Assembly (NCBI GenBank): GCA_021108335.1
Contig: JAIORC010000146.1
Span: forward strand, 1 to 52,593
Reading direction: 5' to 3'
Length of the DNA stretch: 52,593 bases
Origin: Phycisphaerae bacterium
Lineage (GTDB): Bacteria > Planctomycetota > Phycisphaerae > SM23-33
Position 1 is the first letter of the stretch, and the number at the start of each line of letters is the position of its first letter. Positions 35,619 through 43,965 of the stretch are shown here, in pieces. Below the pieces are notes generated by a model. It had not been told where the DNA came from. It worked only from the letters and a program-made list of their open reading frames with translations, and searched no databases. A program made the translations under genes and the position numbers.

Positions 35619-38225
35619 TTACTCGATAATCTGCGGGGTGTATTCGTCGCCTACGTCCTGGCCTTGGAGGTTTTTGATTCTCGGCTGGGGGTTGGCGTTT
35701 TCGTGATTCATCAGGTCGAGTTCGAGCTTTTTCTGGGTTTCCTCGTCGAGGCCTTTCCAGGCAGCCCTTCCGCGACACTTGGGGTAACGGCTGCAGCTTA
35801 ACCACGGGCCACGCTTCGAACGCCGGAGGTTCATCGTTTTGGAGTCGCACTTGTTGCAGTCCATCTCTATTCCCAGCGGCGGGGCGGACGGATGCTTCAC
35901 GAAGCCCTTGTTGTCGATATTCACCACGCCCTTGCAATCCGGGTAGTCGGCACAACTGAGGAAAGGCCCGAATCGCCCCTTTCGCAGATTCATCGCCTTG
36001 CCGCACAGCGGGCAGGCGATGTCGGTGTGCTGCTCAGCCATCGGCTTGCCGTCGCGGTCGATGGGCATCGCCTTCTTGCATTCGGGATACTTCGTGCAGC
36101 TGAGGAACTTGCCGTTCTTGCCGAAGCGATATTCCATCGGCGCCCCGCAGTCCGGGCATTCGTACTCGCTGGGCCGAGTCTCTGCCTTGGCGTGAACCAT
36201 GTTTTCGCCAGCCTGTTCGAGCTGCGTCTTGAAAGGCCCGTAGAAATCCCGCAGCACGGCAATCCAGTCGTGTTTCGCTTCCTCGACCAGGTCCAGCTCG
36301 TCTTCCATGTGCGCGGTAAAGCGAATCTCGAAGAGTTTCGGGAAACCCTCCAGCAGTTTCTGGGTAACGACAGTTCCCAGGTCGGTCGGCCTGAAGTTGC
36401 GCTGCTGCCGCTCGACGTATTTGCGATCCTGGATGGTCTGGATGATTGCGGCGTAGGTACTGGGGCGCCCGATGTTGTCGGCTTCGAGGGCCTTGACCAG
36501 CGACGCTTCGGTGAATCGCGGCGGCGGCTGGGTGAAGTGCTGTCTCGGGTCGATGCTGACCGGGCCGACGGGCTTGCCTTCCTGAAGTTCCGGGAGAAGC
36601 TGGTCGCCCTCGTGATGGCTGATGCCCATCACCCGCAGATAGCCGTCGAAGCCCAGCGTCCTGCCGATCGCGCGGAATGTCGCCTTGCCGGCGGTGGTCT
36701 CGGCGACGATATCGGCTTCGGTTACTTTCCAGACAGCCGGCGACATCTGGCAGGAAACGAACCGCTGCCATATCAACGTATAAAGTTTATGCTGCTCCGG
36801 CGTGAGGCAGTTTTGCAGGTCGTCCGGGTGTCGGCGGCAATCGGTGGGACGGATAGCCTCGTGGGCTTCCTGCGCCCGGTCGCTGGAGGAGTAGATATTG
36901 GGCTTTTCCGGCACATACGCCGGGCCGTAATCTTTACCGATCATTTCACGGACGCTAGCCACCGCCTCCCGCGAAAGGTTACGGCTGTCGGTACGCATGT
37001 AAGTAATCAACCCGACCTGCTCCTCGCCGGGAATATTAATGCCCTCGTAAAGCTGCTGGGCGATCCGCATGATATTGCGGGCGGTAAACCGCAACTGGGA
37101 GCTGGCGGTCTGCTGCAGCGTGGCGGTGGTAAATGGAGCGTATGGCTTGCGCTTGGTATCGCGGTGGTTCAGGCTGTCCACGACCAGCTCCGGGCCTTCG
37201 TCGCCGACGTGCGAGACGACGGTCAGCCGATTGGCAGCGGGGCCTTTGGCCTTGACGGTTTCGCGGACTTCGTCGTCCACCACCACACCCAGCGCCTTGG
37301 CTACCGCCAGGGCTGCGTCGGCGTCGCCGACTTTGAATCGCTTGCCGTCTACCTTGGCTAGCTCGGCGATAAACGCGCCGTGCTCAGCCAGCCATGCGTG
37401 TTGCCGGGCCTTGGTCGGGCCGTGGTCTTTTTCGTCCCGCTGTGCGAGGAATTCCCGCCACTTCGCCGACAGGTCGGCAGTGCGGGACACGTCGGCTGTG
37501 AATACGCCGTCGATCCGCCAGAATTCTTCGGGCATGAATGCGTCGATCTCGGCTTCCCTGTCGACGATCAGTCGAACCGCCACGGATTGGACGCGACCGG
37601 CTGAAAGCCCGCCGGCGACCTTCTTCCACAACAGCGGGCTCACCTGGTAGCCGACGATGCGGTCGAGAATCCGCCGGGCCTGCTGGGCATTAACCATATC
37701 CATGTCGATCTTACGCGGATTGTCGAAGGCTGCCTTGATTGCGCTCTTGGTAATCTCGTTGAAAATCACCCGCTGCGTTCTTTCGGGGTCCAGCTTCAGC
37801 CCCTCGGCCAGGTGCCACGCGATAGCCTCGCCCTCGCGGTCAAGGTCGGTCGCCAGGAACACCAGCGGGGCGTCCTTGGCGTACTTGCGAAGCTCGGTGA
37901 GGGTCTTTTTGCCGCGGGGCAGCGGCTCGTAGGTGGGGGCAAAGTTGTGTTCGATATCCACGCCAGGCACGGGAGCCTTGACGCCCTTTGGGTTGCGGCT
38001 GGGCAGGTCGCGAACGTGGCCCATTGAGGCCTTGACGATAAAATCCGGCCCGAGATACTTGTTGATGGTCTTGGCCTTGGCGGGGGATTCGACGATGACG
38101 AGCATTTTGCCCGCACCGGCGGCGGCTGGGGACTTTTTACCCGCACCAGCAGCGGCCGGGGACTTTGCCCTGGAAGTTTTCTTCTTCGCCGTCTTCTTCA
38201 CCGTCTTTTTCGCTGCCTTTGCCAT
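35619..38225 (-). CDS. topA: DNA topoisomerase I
   Basis: Relaxes negative supercoils. 868 residues. Toprim domain MLVIVESPAKAKTI with the acidic DLDREGEAIAWH; the catalytic Tyr lies in GLITYMRTDSRN. Three C-terminal zinc ribbons of the topoisomerase type begin at CPDCGAP, CPLCGKA and CNKCDSK. The first about 40 residues are an extra Lys/Ala-rich tail like that of histone H1, with SPAAAGAGK duplicated; most bacterial TopA proteins begin near MLVIVES. AAGGAG precedes the ATG. Confidence 0.96.
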   Translation of the reverse strand: MAKAAKKTVKKTAKKKTSRAKSPAAAGAGKKSPAAAGAGKMLVIVESPAKAKTINKYLGPDFIVKASMGHVRDLPSRNPKGVKAPVPGVDIEHNFAPTYEPLPRGKKTLTELRKYAKDAPLVFLATDLDREGEAIAWHLAEGLKLDPERTQRVIFNEITKSAIKAAFDNPRKIDMDMVNAQQARRILDRIVGYQVSPLLWKKVAGGLSAGRVQSVAVRLIVDREAEIDAFMPEEFWRIDGVFTADVSRTADLSAKWREFLAQRDEKDHGPTKARQHAWLAEHGAFIAELAKVDGKRFKVGDADAALAVAKALGVVVDDEVRETVKAKGPAANRLTVVSHVGDEGPELVVDSLNHRDTKRKPYAPFTTATLQQTASSQLRFTARNIMRIAQQLYEGINIPGEEQVGLITYMRTDSRNLSREAVASVREMIGKDYGPAYVPEKPNIYSSSDRAQEAHEAIRPTDCRRHPDDLQNCLTPEQHKLYTLIWQRFVSCQMSPAVWKVTEADIVAETTAGKATFRAIGRTLGFDGYLRVMGISHHEGDQLLPELQEGKPVGPVSIDPRQHFTQPPPRFTEASLVKALEADNIGRPSTYAAIIQTIQDRKYVERQQRNFRPTDLGTVVTQKLLEGFPKLFEIRFTAHMEDELDLVEEAKHDWIAVLRDFYGPFKTQLEQAGENMVHAKAETRPSEYECPDCGAPMEYRFGKNGKFLSCTKYPECKKAMPIDRDGKPMAEQHTDIACPLCGKAMNLRKGRFGPFLSCADYPDCKGVVNIDNKGFVKHPSAPPLGIEMDCNKCDSKTMNLRRSKRGPWLSCSRYPKCRGRAAWKGLDEETQKKLELDLMNHENANPQPRIKNLQGQDVGDEYTPQIIE

Positions 38226-38520
38226 CGGGCTCCTTCAAAACAAGTTACATAATATGCCGTATCGGAGACATGGGGGCTTCATTCTTGCTATTTTTTCAAT
38301 ATGTCAAGGAGAAAGTATTTTGCGGGGGCAATTAGGCGGCACATAAGTACTGGCCTATAAAGGAGATATAAAAATATCGATTTTTTTATTTTTTCGCGGA
38401 GAAAACCGCGCGTTGGGGACAAGCTTATGTTCGCAGAGCGTTAGTGATTGCCTACAAAGGAGTTATGTTAATATTGGCCTTGGGGAGAGTTTGGGGAAAT
38501 GTCGGCGATTTTTGGGGCGA
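38226..38520. other. Spacer upstream of topA
   Basis: AT-rich and without a gene. On the minus strand TTGACA (38307-38302) could be a topA -35 box, but the matching -10 (GAATGA) is poor. A CGCGG/CCGCG hairpin beside runs of T lies near 38380-38415. Two similar strings, GCCTATAAAGGAGATAT and GCCTACAAAGGAGTTAT, occur about 100 bases apart (near 38353 and 38450). Confidence 0.4.
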
Positions 38521-39387
38521 TTACCGTTTTTCAGCCTTTATTTCCCGGTTTTTTGGCACTGGCGACTGTTTAGGGGGAGCGGCTTTTTTTTGCGACTCGA
38601 TGACCTTGTTCATCATTTTTCGGGAGATGACGATTTTCTTGACGTAGATTGCATCTTTGAGCGTCTGGCCGACCTTGCCTTTGACGCGTTCGTGGAGTAC
38701 GAAAGGCCCGTGGGTTTTGGCGGTGGTTTCGACCCAGACGGGCTGGCCTTTGATAACTCCGGTGATATACGAACCGTCGATGAGGTGGAGCTTCCAGCGG
38801 AACCGGCGGAAGGGATACTTTTTGCCGGTGTAGACCTTTTCCGGTTCGCCCATTGCCTTCCACCGCCACGCCAATTCCATTTTTTCCTCATCGACCACGG
38901 CGGTGATGCTCAGGACAGCCAGCGGCTTAATGCGTCGCCAGCGTTTTTCGCCCGCGACCCAGACGATCCAGGGTTTGTCGGGCGTGGTGTAAACCCCGCC
39001 GGGCAGTTGTTTTCCGTCGGAAAGCTCGATAACGCCGGGCAAAGCGTCGTCTCGCAGGAAACCAGATGGACTTTTGAACGGGGACGTGCCGGCCTGGGGC
39101 TTTTCGGAGGATTTTTGGGAGGATTTTTGGGAGGATTCGGATTCCGTCTTCTCCGCCTGCTTCAGCCAGTAATCCAAGTCGCTTGGGGGGGCAGCCTTGG
39201 GGGGCTTGTCCGCCTTCTCCGTGGATTCAGCGGCGGGTTTTGCCTTCCGGGCTGATTCGTCGGTGGATTTTTGGGTGGATTCAGCGGCGGCGGAGTTCGG
39301 GGCGGCGGAATCAGCAGGCCTGTCCGCAGCCATAGCCAAGCCGGCGACGACCAGGATTAAAACCAAAATGCCGTCGATTCTTTTCAT
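38521..39387 (-). CDS. Secreted protein with low-complexity N-terminus, unknown function
   Basis: 288 residues from MKRIDGILV. The signal peptide ends at about AMAADR. Residues about 25-100 are a Ser/Ala/Lys/Glu linker with repeated KSS and ES units. The folded part (about 105-270) contains SGFLRDDALPGVIELSDGKQLPGG, KYPFRRFRWKLHLIDGSYITGVIKG and a basic C-terminus. I know no named family. Two similar beta-strand segments, one with ELSDGKQ and one with HLIDGSY, suggest a small beta-barrel repeat. It may bind the cell surface. Confidence 0.65.
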   Translation of the reverse strand: MKRIDGILVLILVVAGLAMAADRPADSAAPNSAAAESTQKSTDESARKAKPAAESTEKADKPPKAAPPSDLDYWLKQAEKTESESSQKSSQKSSEKPQAGTSPFKSPSGFLRDDALPGVIELSDGKQLPGGVYTTPDKPWIVWVAGEKRWRRIKPLAVLSITAVVDEEKMELAWRWKAMGEPEKVYTGKKYPFRRFRWKLHLIDGSYITGVIKGQPVWVETTAKTHGPFVLHERVKGKVGQTLKDAIYVKKIVISRKMMNKVIESQKKAAPPKQSPVPKNREIKAEKR

Positions 39388-39421
39388 CACTCTCACCTAT
39401 CCGAGAACAAACGCCAAGCGT

Positions 39422-39477
39422 CATGCTTCTGCTTGCAGAAGCATGTACGGACTCCATCCCCCATGGGGCCACCCACG
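39422..39477. repeat. Palindromic modules upstream of the secreted protein gene
   Basis: The CATGCTTCTGC / GCAGAAGCATG palindrome (39422-39445) is identical to 8309-8332. A CATCCCCCATGGGGCCACCC element follows. Confidence 0.85.
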
Positions 39478-39527
39478 GCGGCAATCATGCTATAAACCCA
39501 GCCCGGCAATATTGTTCGGACTGACTG

Positions 39528-39809
39528 CTAGCTATGGGTTTCCGGGTGCTTTTTTGTACCGATCGCAACCGCCAGGCCAAGCGACGCTATGCCCGGGAAG
39601 AAGCTGTTGACGCACTTGAGCAGGGTTTCCAGTTGGAGATCGGCTTTTTTCTTGCCGATTTCATCCTCCGGCGTCTCGCTGTCTTCCAGTGTTTGGGCGG
39701 CAGTTTTATATTCCGCGATGTTTTGGTTTATGCCGAATCCACCGCCAATCAAGGCTGCCAGGGAAAAAAGCAGGAGAACGATCATCAAAAGACCACCTAT
39801 TAATTGCAT
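39528..39809 (-). CDS. Small two-helix membrane protein, unknown function
   Basis: 93 residues. Hydrophobic helices at about 1-24 and 68-84 flank a soluble acidic segment (LEDSETPEDEIGKKKADLQLETLL). AAGGAG precedes the ATG. It is divergent from the BatA-like gene across 98 bases. No family recognised. Confidence 0.6.
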   Translation of the reverse strand: MQLIGGLLMIVLLLFSLAALIGGGFGINQNIAEYKTAAQTLEDSETPEDEIGKKKADLQLETLLKCVNSFFPGIASLGLAVAIGTKKHPETHS

Positions 39810-39907
39810 TTCAAAACTCCTTTCAGAAATAAAGGCATCAATACTTTTTCAGACTTCTTTATGATATCGAATGACAGGCGAAATGGAATTGTTTACTATG
39901 GGGAATT

Positions 39908-42010
39908 ATGGGATTTCTTTACGGTGCAATTTTGTGGGCATGCGCGGCGGCGGCTGGCCCTGTGATTATTCATCTGCTGATGAAGCCACGCCCTCGGAAA
40001 ATCACACTGCCGACGCTGCGATTCGTAAAGAAGTCTCACAAGGCGAACGTTTCCCGATTGAAGCTCAAGCACATTATCCTGCTGGCGATGCGGATGGCGG
40101 CGATTGTGCTGTTGGCGATACTGCTGGCTGAGCCGTTGGGCCGCGGTTTCCGTTCGTCCTTCATGCCTTCCGAGCCGGTGGCGATGGTGGTCGTCGTGGA
40201 CGACAGCGCGTCGATGAACTATCGCCTGCAGGGCAGAACGGTGGGGCAGCACGGGCGGCGGGTCGCCGCGGAAATCATACGGCAACTGCCTGCCGGCTCG
40301 CGAGTTGCGGTTATCGGTACGCAAAACCCCGCCGAGAGTGCCGGCTTTATGACTGAACCCGACTTGGCCGGACGGACGATTGTCGACGTTCCGACGACCT
40401 ATGGCGCCAAGCCGCTTGGCCAGGCGATGAGACGGGCGGCGGAGATGCTCCAGAAGATAAACCTGCCGCGAAAGGAAATCCTCGTCGTTACCGACATGAC
40501 GGCGGTCGGCTGGCAGGATGCCTCCGCCGTTGACGAGGCGGTGAGCTATACAGCCATAGACTGCAACCCGCAGCCCGGCGGCAACGTGGCAATCGGCGAA
40601 GTGCTGCCGGACTCGCCAGCCGTGCCGCTGGGGACAGAGGCTATCCTGCAAACCACGCTGAGTTGCACCGGTGCCGGCGGCGAGGTGAATCTCCGGGTCG
40701 ATCTCGACGGTGCAGCCACGGACAATCTGAACCTGAAACTTCAGCCAGGCGAGGTACGCTCGCTCCGCATTCCCGTCAGGCCCGGCAGGGAGGGGATAGT
40801 ATGCGGCAAAATCCAACTGCTCCACACCGACGGGCTGGCTGACGACAACGTGCGATATTTCACCCTGCACGTAGGCCCGCCGGCGGAGATACTGTTCGTA
40901 GCCGGGCCTGGCGCGAAAGACGACCTGACCAGCTTCCTGATGGCCAGTGCCATCGTGCCGCCCGGCCCGGCCTCGTCCGGCGGGCTGAAGGGTAAAACCA
41001 TCGAGCCGCAGCACCTTTGTGCCGAGACCCTGGCGAAAACGCCGCTGGTCGTGCTTGGCAGCATCGCCGCGCTGCGAGAGAACCAGTGGAAACAGTTGGA
41101 CTCCTACGTCCGCAAAGGCGGGCGGCTGTGGGTGGTTGCCGGGGCGGGAATGTCCGCCGAGGCGTACAACACCGCCGCCGCCCAGCAAATTTTCCCCGTG
41201 AAACTTCGAGGCCAGCAGCAACTGCCCAAGCCGCTGGGCTTTGGGAGCATTGATACGTCAAGGCCGTTGTTTGCGCCGTTCAAGACCGACAAGAACCCGC
41301 CGCTGTCTGATATCCGTTTCTACCGGCGGATGGGAGTCGAGTCGGTCGCCCCCGACGCAGAGATAACCGTCCGGTTTGCCGATAAGGTTCCTGCAATTGT
41401 TACCCGCAAGGCCGACGCGGGCGAGGTGGTGTTCTGGAATTTTTCGCCGACGCGGAGCTGGTCAAACCTGGGGCGGCTGGCTGGGCAGTTTGTGGTTCTG
41501 GCTGGGCAAACGTGCGAATTGCTGCTGCTCAGCGACCGGGCGCCAACACAGTTTATCTGCGGCCACGAGGTGGAGTTGGCGTTTCCGCCGGGGCAAAACA
41601 ACCCATCGGTGCGTATTGCCCGCCCGGGCGACGGGGAGTATCAGCCGTTGCCGACCCGCGGTTATCTGCCCGGAAAAATGCGGCTGGTCGCCGACCGCCT
41701 GGGACATTATTCCGTTGCCTTTGCCATCGGCAACAGCACGCGGCGGCGGGGTTTCAGCGTGAACGTCTCGACTACCGAGAGCGATTTTCGGCCTGTCGGG
41801 AAGGATCGACTGGCGGCGATTTTCCCGCGAGAGGGCCTGAGGATTGTTACCGATACCGCCGATTGGCAAAGGGCGTCCGCGATGGCATCCCAGCCGCTCG
41901 ACCTCCTGCCGGCAGCGCTGCTGGTTCTGCTGGCGATGCTGATCGGCGAGTCGTTCTTCGCCAACCGGTTCTATAAAACACAAAATAAAACTACCACGGA
42001 TATTTCATGA
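39908..42010 (+). CDS. BatA-like membrane protein with VWA domain
   Basis: 700 residues. The N-terminal BatA region (about 1-80) has two membrane helices enclosing PRPRKITLPTLRFVKKSH. A VWA domain starts near residue 93 with the MIDAS motif DDSASM. A class I glutamine amidotransferase-like or beta-rich middle part follows. One last membrane helix (about 668-688, LLPAALLVLLAMLIGES) ends in a short cytoplasmic tail. Such proteins occur in planctomycetes beside MoxR/DUF58 genes; here it stands alone, and the moxR cluster at 12-16 kb is the likely partner. GGGGA lies before the ATG. Confidence 0.8.
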   Translation: MGFLYGAILWACAAAAGPVIIHLLMKPRPRKITLPTLRFVKKSHKANVSRLKLKHIILLAMRMAAIVLLAILLAEPLGRGFRSSFMPSEPVAMVVVVDDSASMNYRLQGRTVGQHGRRVAAEIIRQLPAGSRVAVIGTQNPAESAGFMTEPDLAGRTIVDVPTTYGAKPLGQAMRRAAEMLQKINLPRKEILVVTDMTAVGWQDASAVDEAVSYTAIDCNPQPGGNVAIGEVLPDSPAVPLGTEAILQTTLSCTGAGGEVNLRVDLDGAATDNLNLKLQPGEVRSLRIPVRPGREGIVCGKIQLLHTDGLADDNVRYFTLHVGPPAEILFVAGPGAKDDLTSFLMASAIVPPGPASSGGLKGKTIEPQHLCAETLAKTPLVVLGSIAALRENQWKQLDSYVRKGGRLWVVAGAGMSAEAYNTAAAQQIFPVKLRGQQQLPKPLGFGSIDTSRPLFAPFKTDKNPPLSDIRFYRRMGVESVAPDAEITVRFADKVPAIVTRKADAGEVVFWNFSPTRSWSNLGRLAGQFVVLAGQTCELLLLSDRAPTQFICGHEVELAFPPGQNNPSVRIARPGDGEYQPLPTRGYLPGKMRLVADRLGHYSVAFAIGNSTRRRGFSVNVSTTESDFRPVGKDRLAAIFPREGLRIVTDTADWQRASAMASQPLDLLPAALLVLLAMLIGESFFANRFYKTQNKTTTDIS

Positions 42011-42085
42011 CACCAGAATGTAGGGCCGGTGGTTCTGTCGAAGACTGGTTCACCCGCGTGTGAGCTACAGCCTGAAATTCTTAAA

Positions 42086-43411
42086 TTACCGCCGTCGCCG
42101 CCGAAGGGCAAACGGCAGCCCAAGCAGCAACAGGCTCATCGTCGCCGGCTCGGGAATGATCGACAGGTTGTCCATTAAAGAAGCAGCGTAGGTGGTGTCG
42201 GTTATATTGTTAGTGAACACAAGCGTATCCAGGTCGCCTGCTGCACCGTAGAAGCTGTAATCATCGGCTTCCAGTACATAACCGCTTCCGCTATCAATAT
42301 AGAGGTCATACGTACTCATAGAGTTATCCACTACTATCTTGACTCCATACACCGTATCTGAGGAGAAAGAATCCATTACAGTAACACTAGTTGCACCATC
42401 CCATGCTCGAACACGTGGAGCAGGACTAGTGCCACCGTCGAAAAGTACTCTCACACCCTCGGTGCCATCTCTGCCACCATCGAGCAACTGAATATAGGAG
42501 TCCCCGGCAGCACTCGCTGTCTTGACATCACACGTAACCAAGACATCGGTCGTCTCGACAAACCTCAGTTCGGCCCTGCCCGTATCTGCAGGGCTGCCAC
42601 CTCTCGCTACACTAAGCGACATACCGTCAATGCCGCTTGCCACGGTGGTGCAGCTTCCACTATAGACATTCCAGCCGCCTTTGTCCTGAATCGAACCGGC
42701 GGCGGTGAAACCATCGATGGTTCCAAACCCGGTCTCGCGAACAGTGTTCCATATTCTCATGTCATCCACAACGCCCCGGTCGGCAGTATCGTTACAGAAC
42801 AGCCGGAGGCGGTTTATCTGGCCGGTGTTATACCGGAAGCTAAAGTTAGTGGCTACCCGCTCGCCGTCGAGGTAGACATTGTACTTATCCGTTGCGTAGT
42901 TCGCCTCCACCCTGATAGTGTACACAGTATCGGCAAGAAGACCGGTCTTGATATCCGTGCTACTGCTGCCGTTGTACGCCGTGAGTTTGCAGCCGTCTCC
43001 AGCTGCGTTTTCTGTGAGGCTCACGGTCGTCCCCCTGTCGCCGCTACCGCCGCCATCCATGAAGTAGGAAGCGAGGGACGAGTTAGGATCGGTGCTACTG
43101 CAAAGCTTCTTGGCTTTGTACTCGACGGTAACAACACCATAGCTGGCGGTGGTGAAGCCCTGATAGCAACTGCCGTCGCCGCCGGCCTGCATCATCTCAA
43201 GCGACAGCGTGCCGCTGATGACATTGGTGTCTTCAGTTTCGCAGCTTCCACTCTCCAGCGTCCAGCCATCTATACCGTTAACCGAGGTATTGTCACTGAA
43301 GCCGTCGGAGGGTTCAAATCCGGTATCATAGATGAGGGATGCACTCGCCGATGTGACAACCAGGCCTACAAAAGCCGCCAACGTTAAAATTGTCATTAAC
43401 CGTTTCATCAT
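42086..43411 (-). CDS. PEP-CTERM-sorted secreted protein with two similar domains
   Basis: 441 residues. A signal peptide (about 1-25) is followed by two related halves. Half one opens TGFEPSDGF near residue 30, half two TGFGTIDGF near 228, and each continues with a Gly-Trp / SGSC segment and laminin-G-like strands. The C-terminus is a full sorting signal: PEP near residue 421, a hydrophobic helix and a run of Arg. Such proteins are exported and then cut by an exosortase, which is not in this window. The ligand is unknown. AGGAG precedes the ATG. Confidence 0.85.
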   Translation of the reverse strand: MMKRLMTILTLAAFVGLVVTSASASLIYDTGFEPSDGFSDNTSVNGIDGWTLESGSCETEDTNVISGTLSLEMMQAGGDGSCYQGFTTASYGVVTVEYKAKKLCSSTDPNSSLASYFMDGGGSGDRGTTVSLTENAAGDGCKLTAYNGSSSTDIKTGLLADTVYTIRVEANYATDKYNVYLDGERVATNFSFRYNTGQINRLRLFCNDTADRGVVDDMRIWNTVRETGFGTIDGFTAAGSIQDKGGWNVYSGSCTTVASGIDGMSLSVARGGSPADTGRAELRFVETTDVLVTCDVKTASAAGDSYIQLLDGGRDGTEGVRVLFDGGTSPAPRVRAWDGATSVTVMDSFSSDTVYGVKIVVDNSMSTYDLYIDSGSGYVLEADDYSFYGAAGDLDTLVFTNNITDTTYAASLMDNLSIIPEPATMSLLLLGLPFALRRRRR

Positions 43412-43965
43412 TTTTCTCCTTTTGTTTTCAATTTGCCGTTTTCGCCCTGCCGGTCAACTCCTCAGGTCGCAGCGGAATTCCCCATCGGCAACGATATCGA
43501 TCATGTTTGAGAAGCTGCTGGAACAGCGGGCTGCTGCCAATCAATCCGGCCTTGCTGTCACCTTGTGTGGCAACTTGCGGCCTGTTATCCTTACATACGG
43601 ACATATATCCTCCCGCATACACCAACTGCGCAACACTCTGTTGAGCAAAGAGCAATATTGCACGACTATGTTTGACCTGACAGACAAACATCTGCTGCCT
43701 CCAGTCGTCGTTATTTGAGCACAGAAATGGGATTCCCGAGCAAGGAACCACACAACAATATGATAAACCGATTTCGGGAATTCGACAAGTGAAAAATCAC
43801 TTCAAAACCATTGATAATGTCCCTAAAACATGGAAATTACGCAGCTTGTTGCATAATGGGGAATTACGGAAAAATTCGCCGTAGAATTGCTATGAGGCTG
43901 CCGGACTTAGTACAGTCCGACAGCCTCATAATCTTACTTTTCAGCCTACTTTTCAGCGGTTGGTT
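43412..43965. other. Spacer between pnp and the PEP-CTERM gene
   Basis: 554 bases. Open frames on both strands (for example 43428-43751) have no recognisable product and unlikely composition. The only clear structure is the hairpin at 43894-43927. Upstream of the PEP-CTERM gene, TTGACC lies about 40 bases before the ATG, with a poor -10. Confidence 0.4.
43894..43927 (-). terminator. Hairpin downstream of pnp
   Basis: Arms of 14 bases (GAGGCTG followed by TCGGACT, one mismatch) enclose six bases, about 40 bases after the pnp stop. A T-run is lacking, so it may stabilise the 3' end rather than terminate by itself. Confidence 0.45.

Noticed and set aside
35892..37361. 489-codon plus-strand frame
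   Set aside because: Opposite topA.
43440..43520. Sigma-54-type promoter for the PEP-CTERM gene
   Set aside because: The GG and GC elements on the minus strand do not have both the ten-base spacing and the flanking bases of the consensus.
43428..43751. 107-codon minus-strand frame upstream of the PEP-CTERM gene
   Set aside because: No ribosome-binding site, odd Cys-rich composition and no recognised domain.
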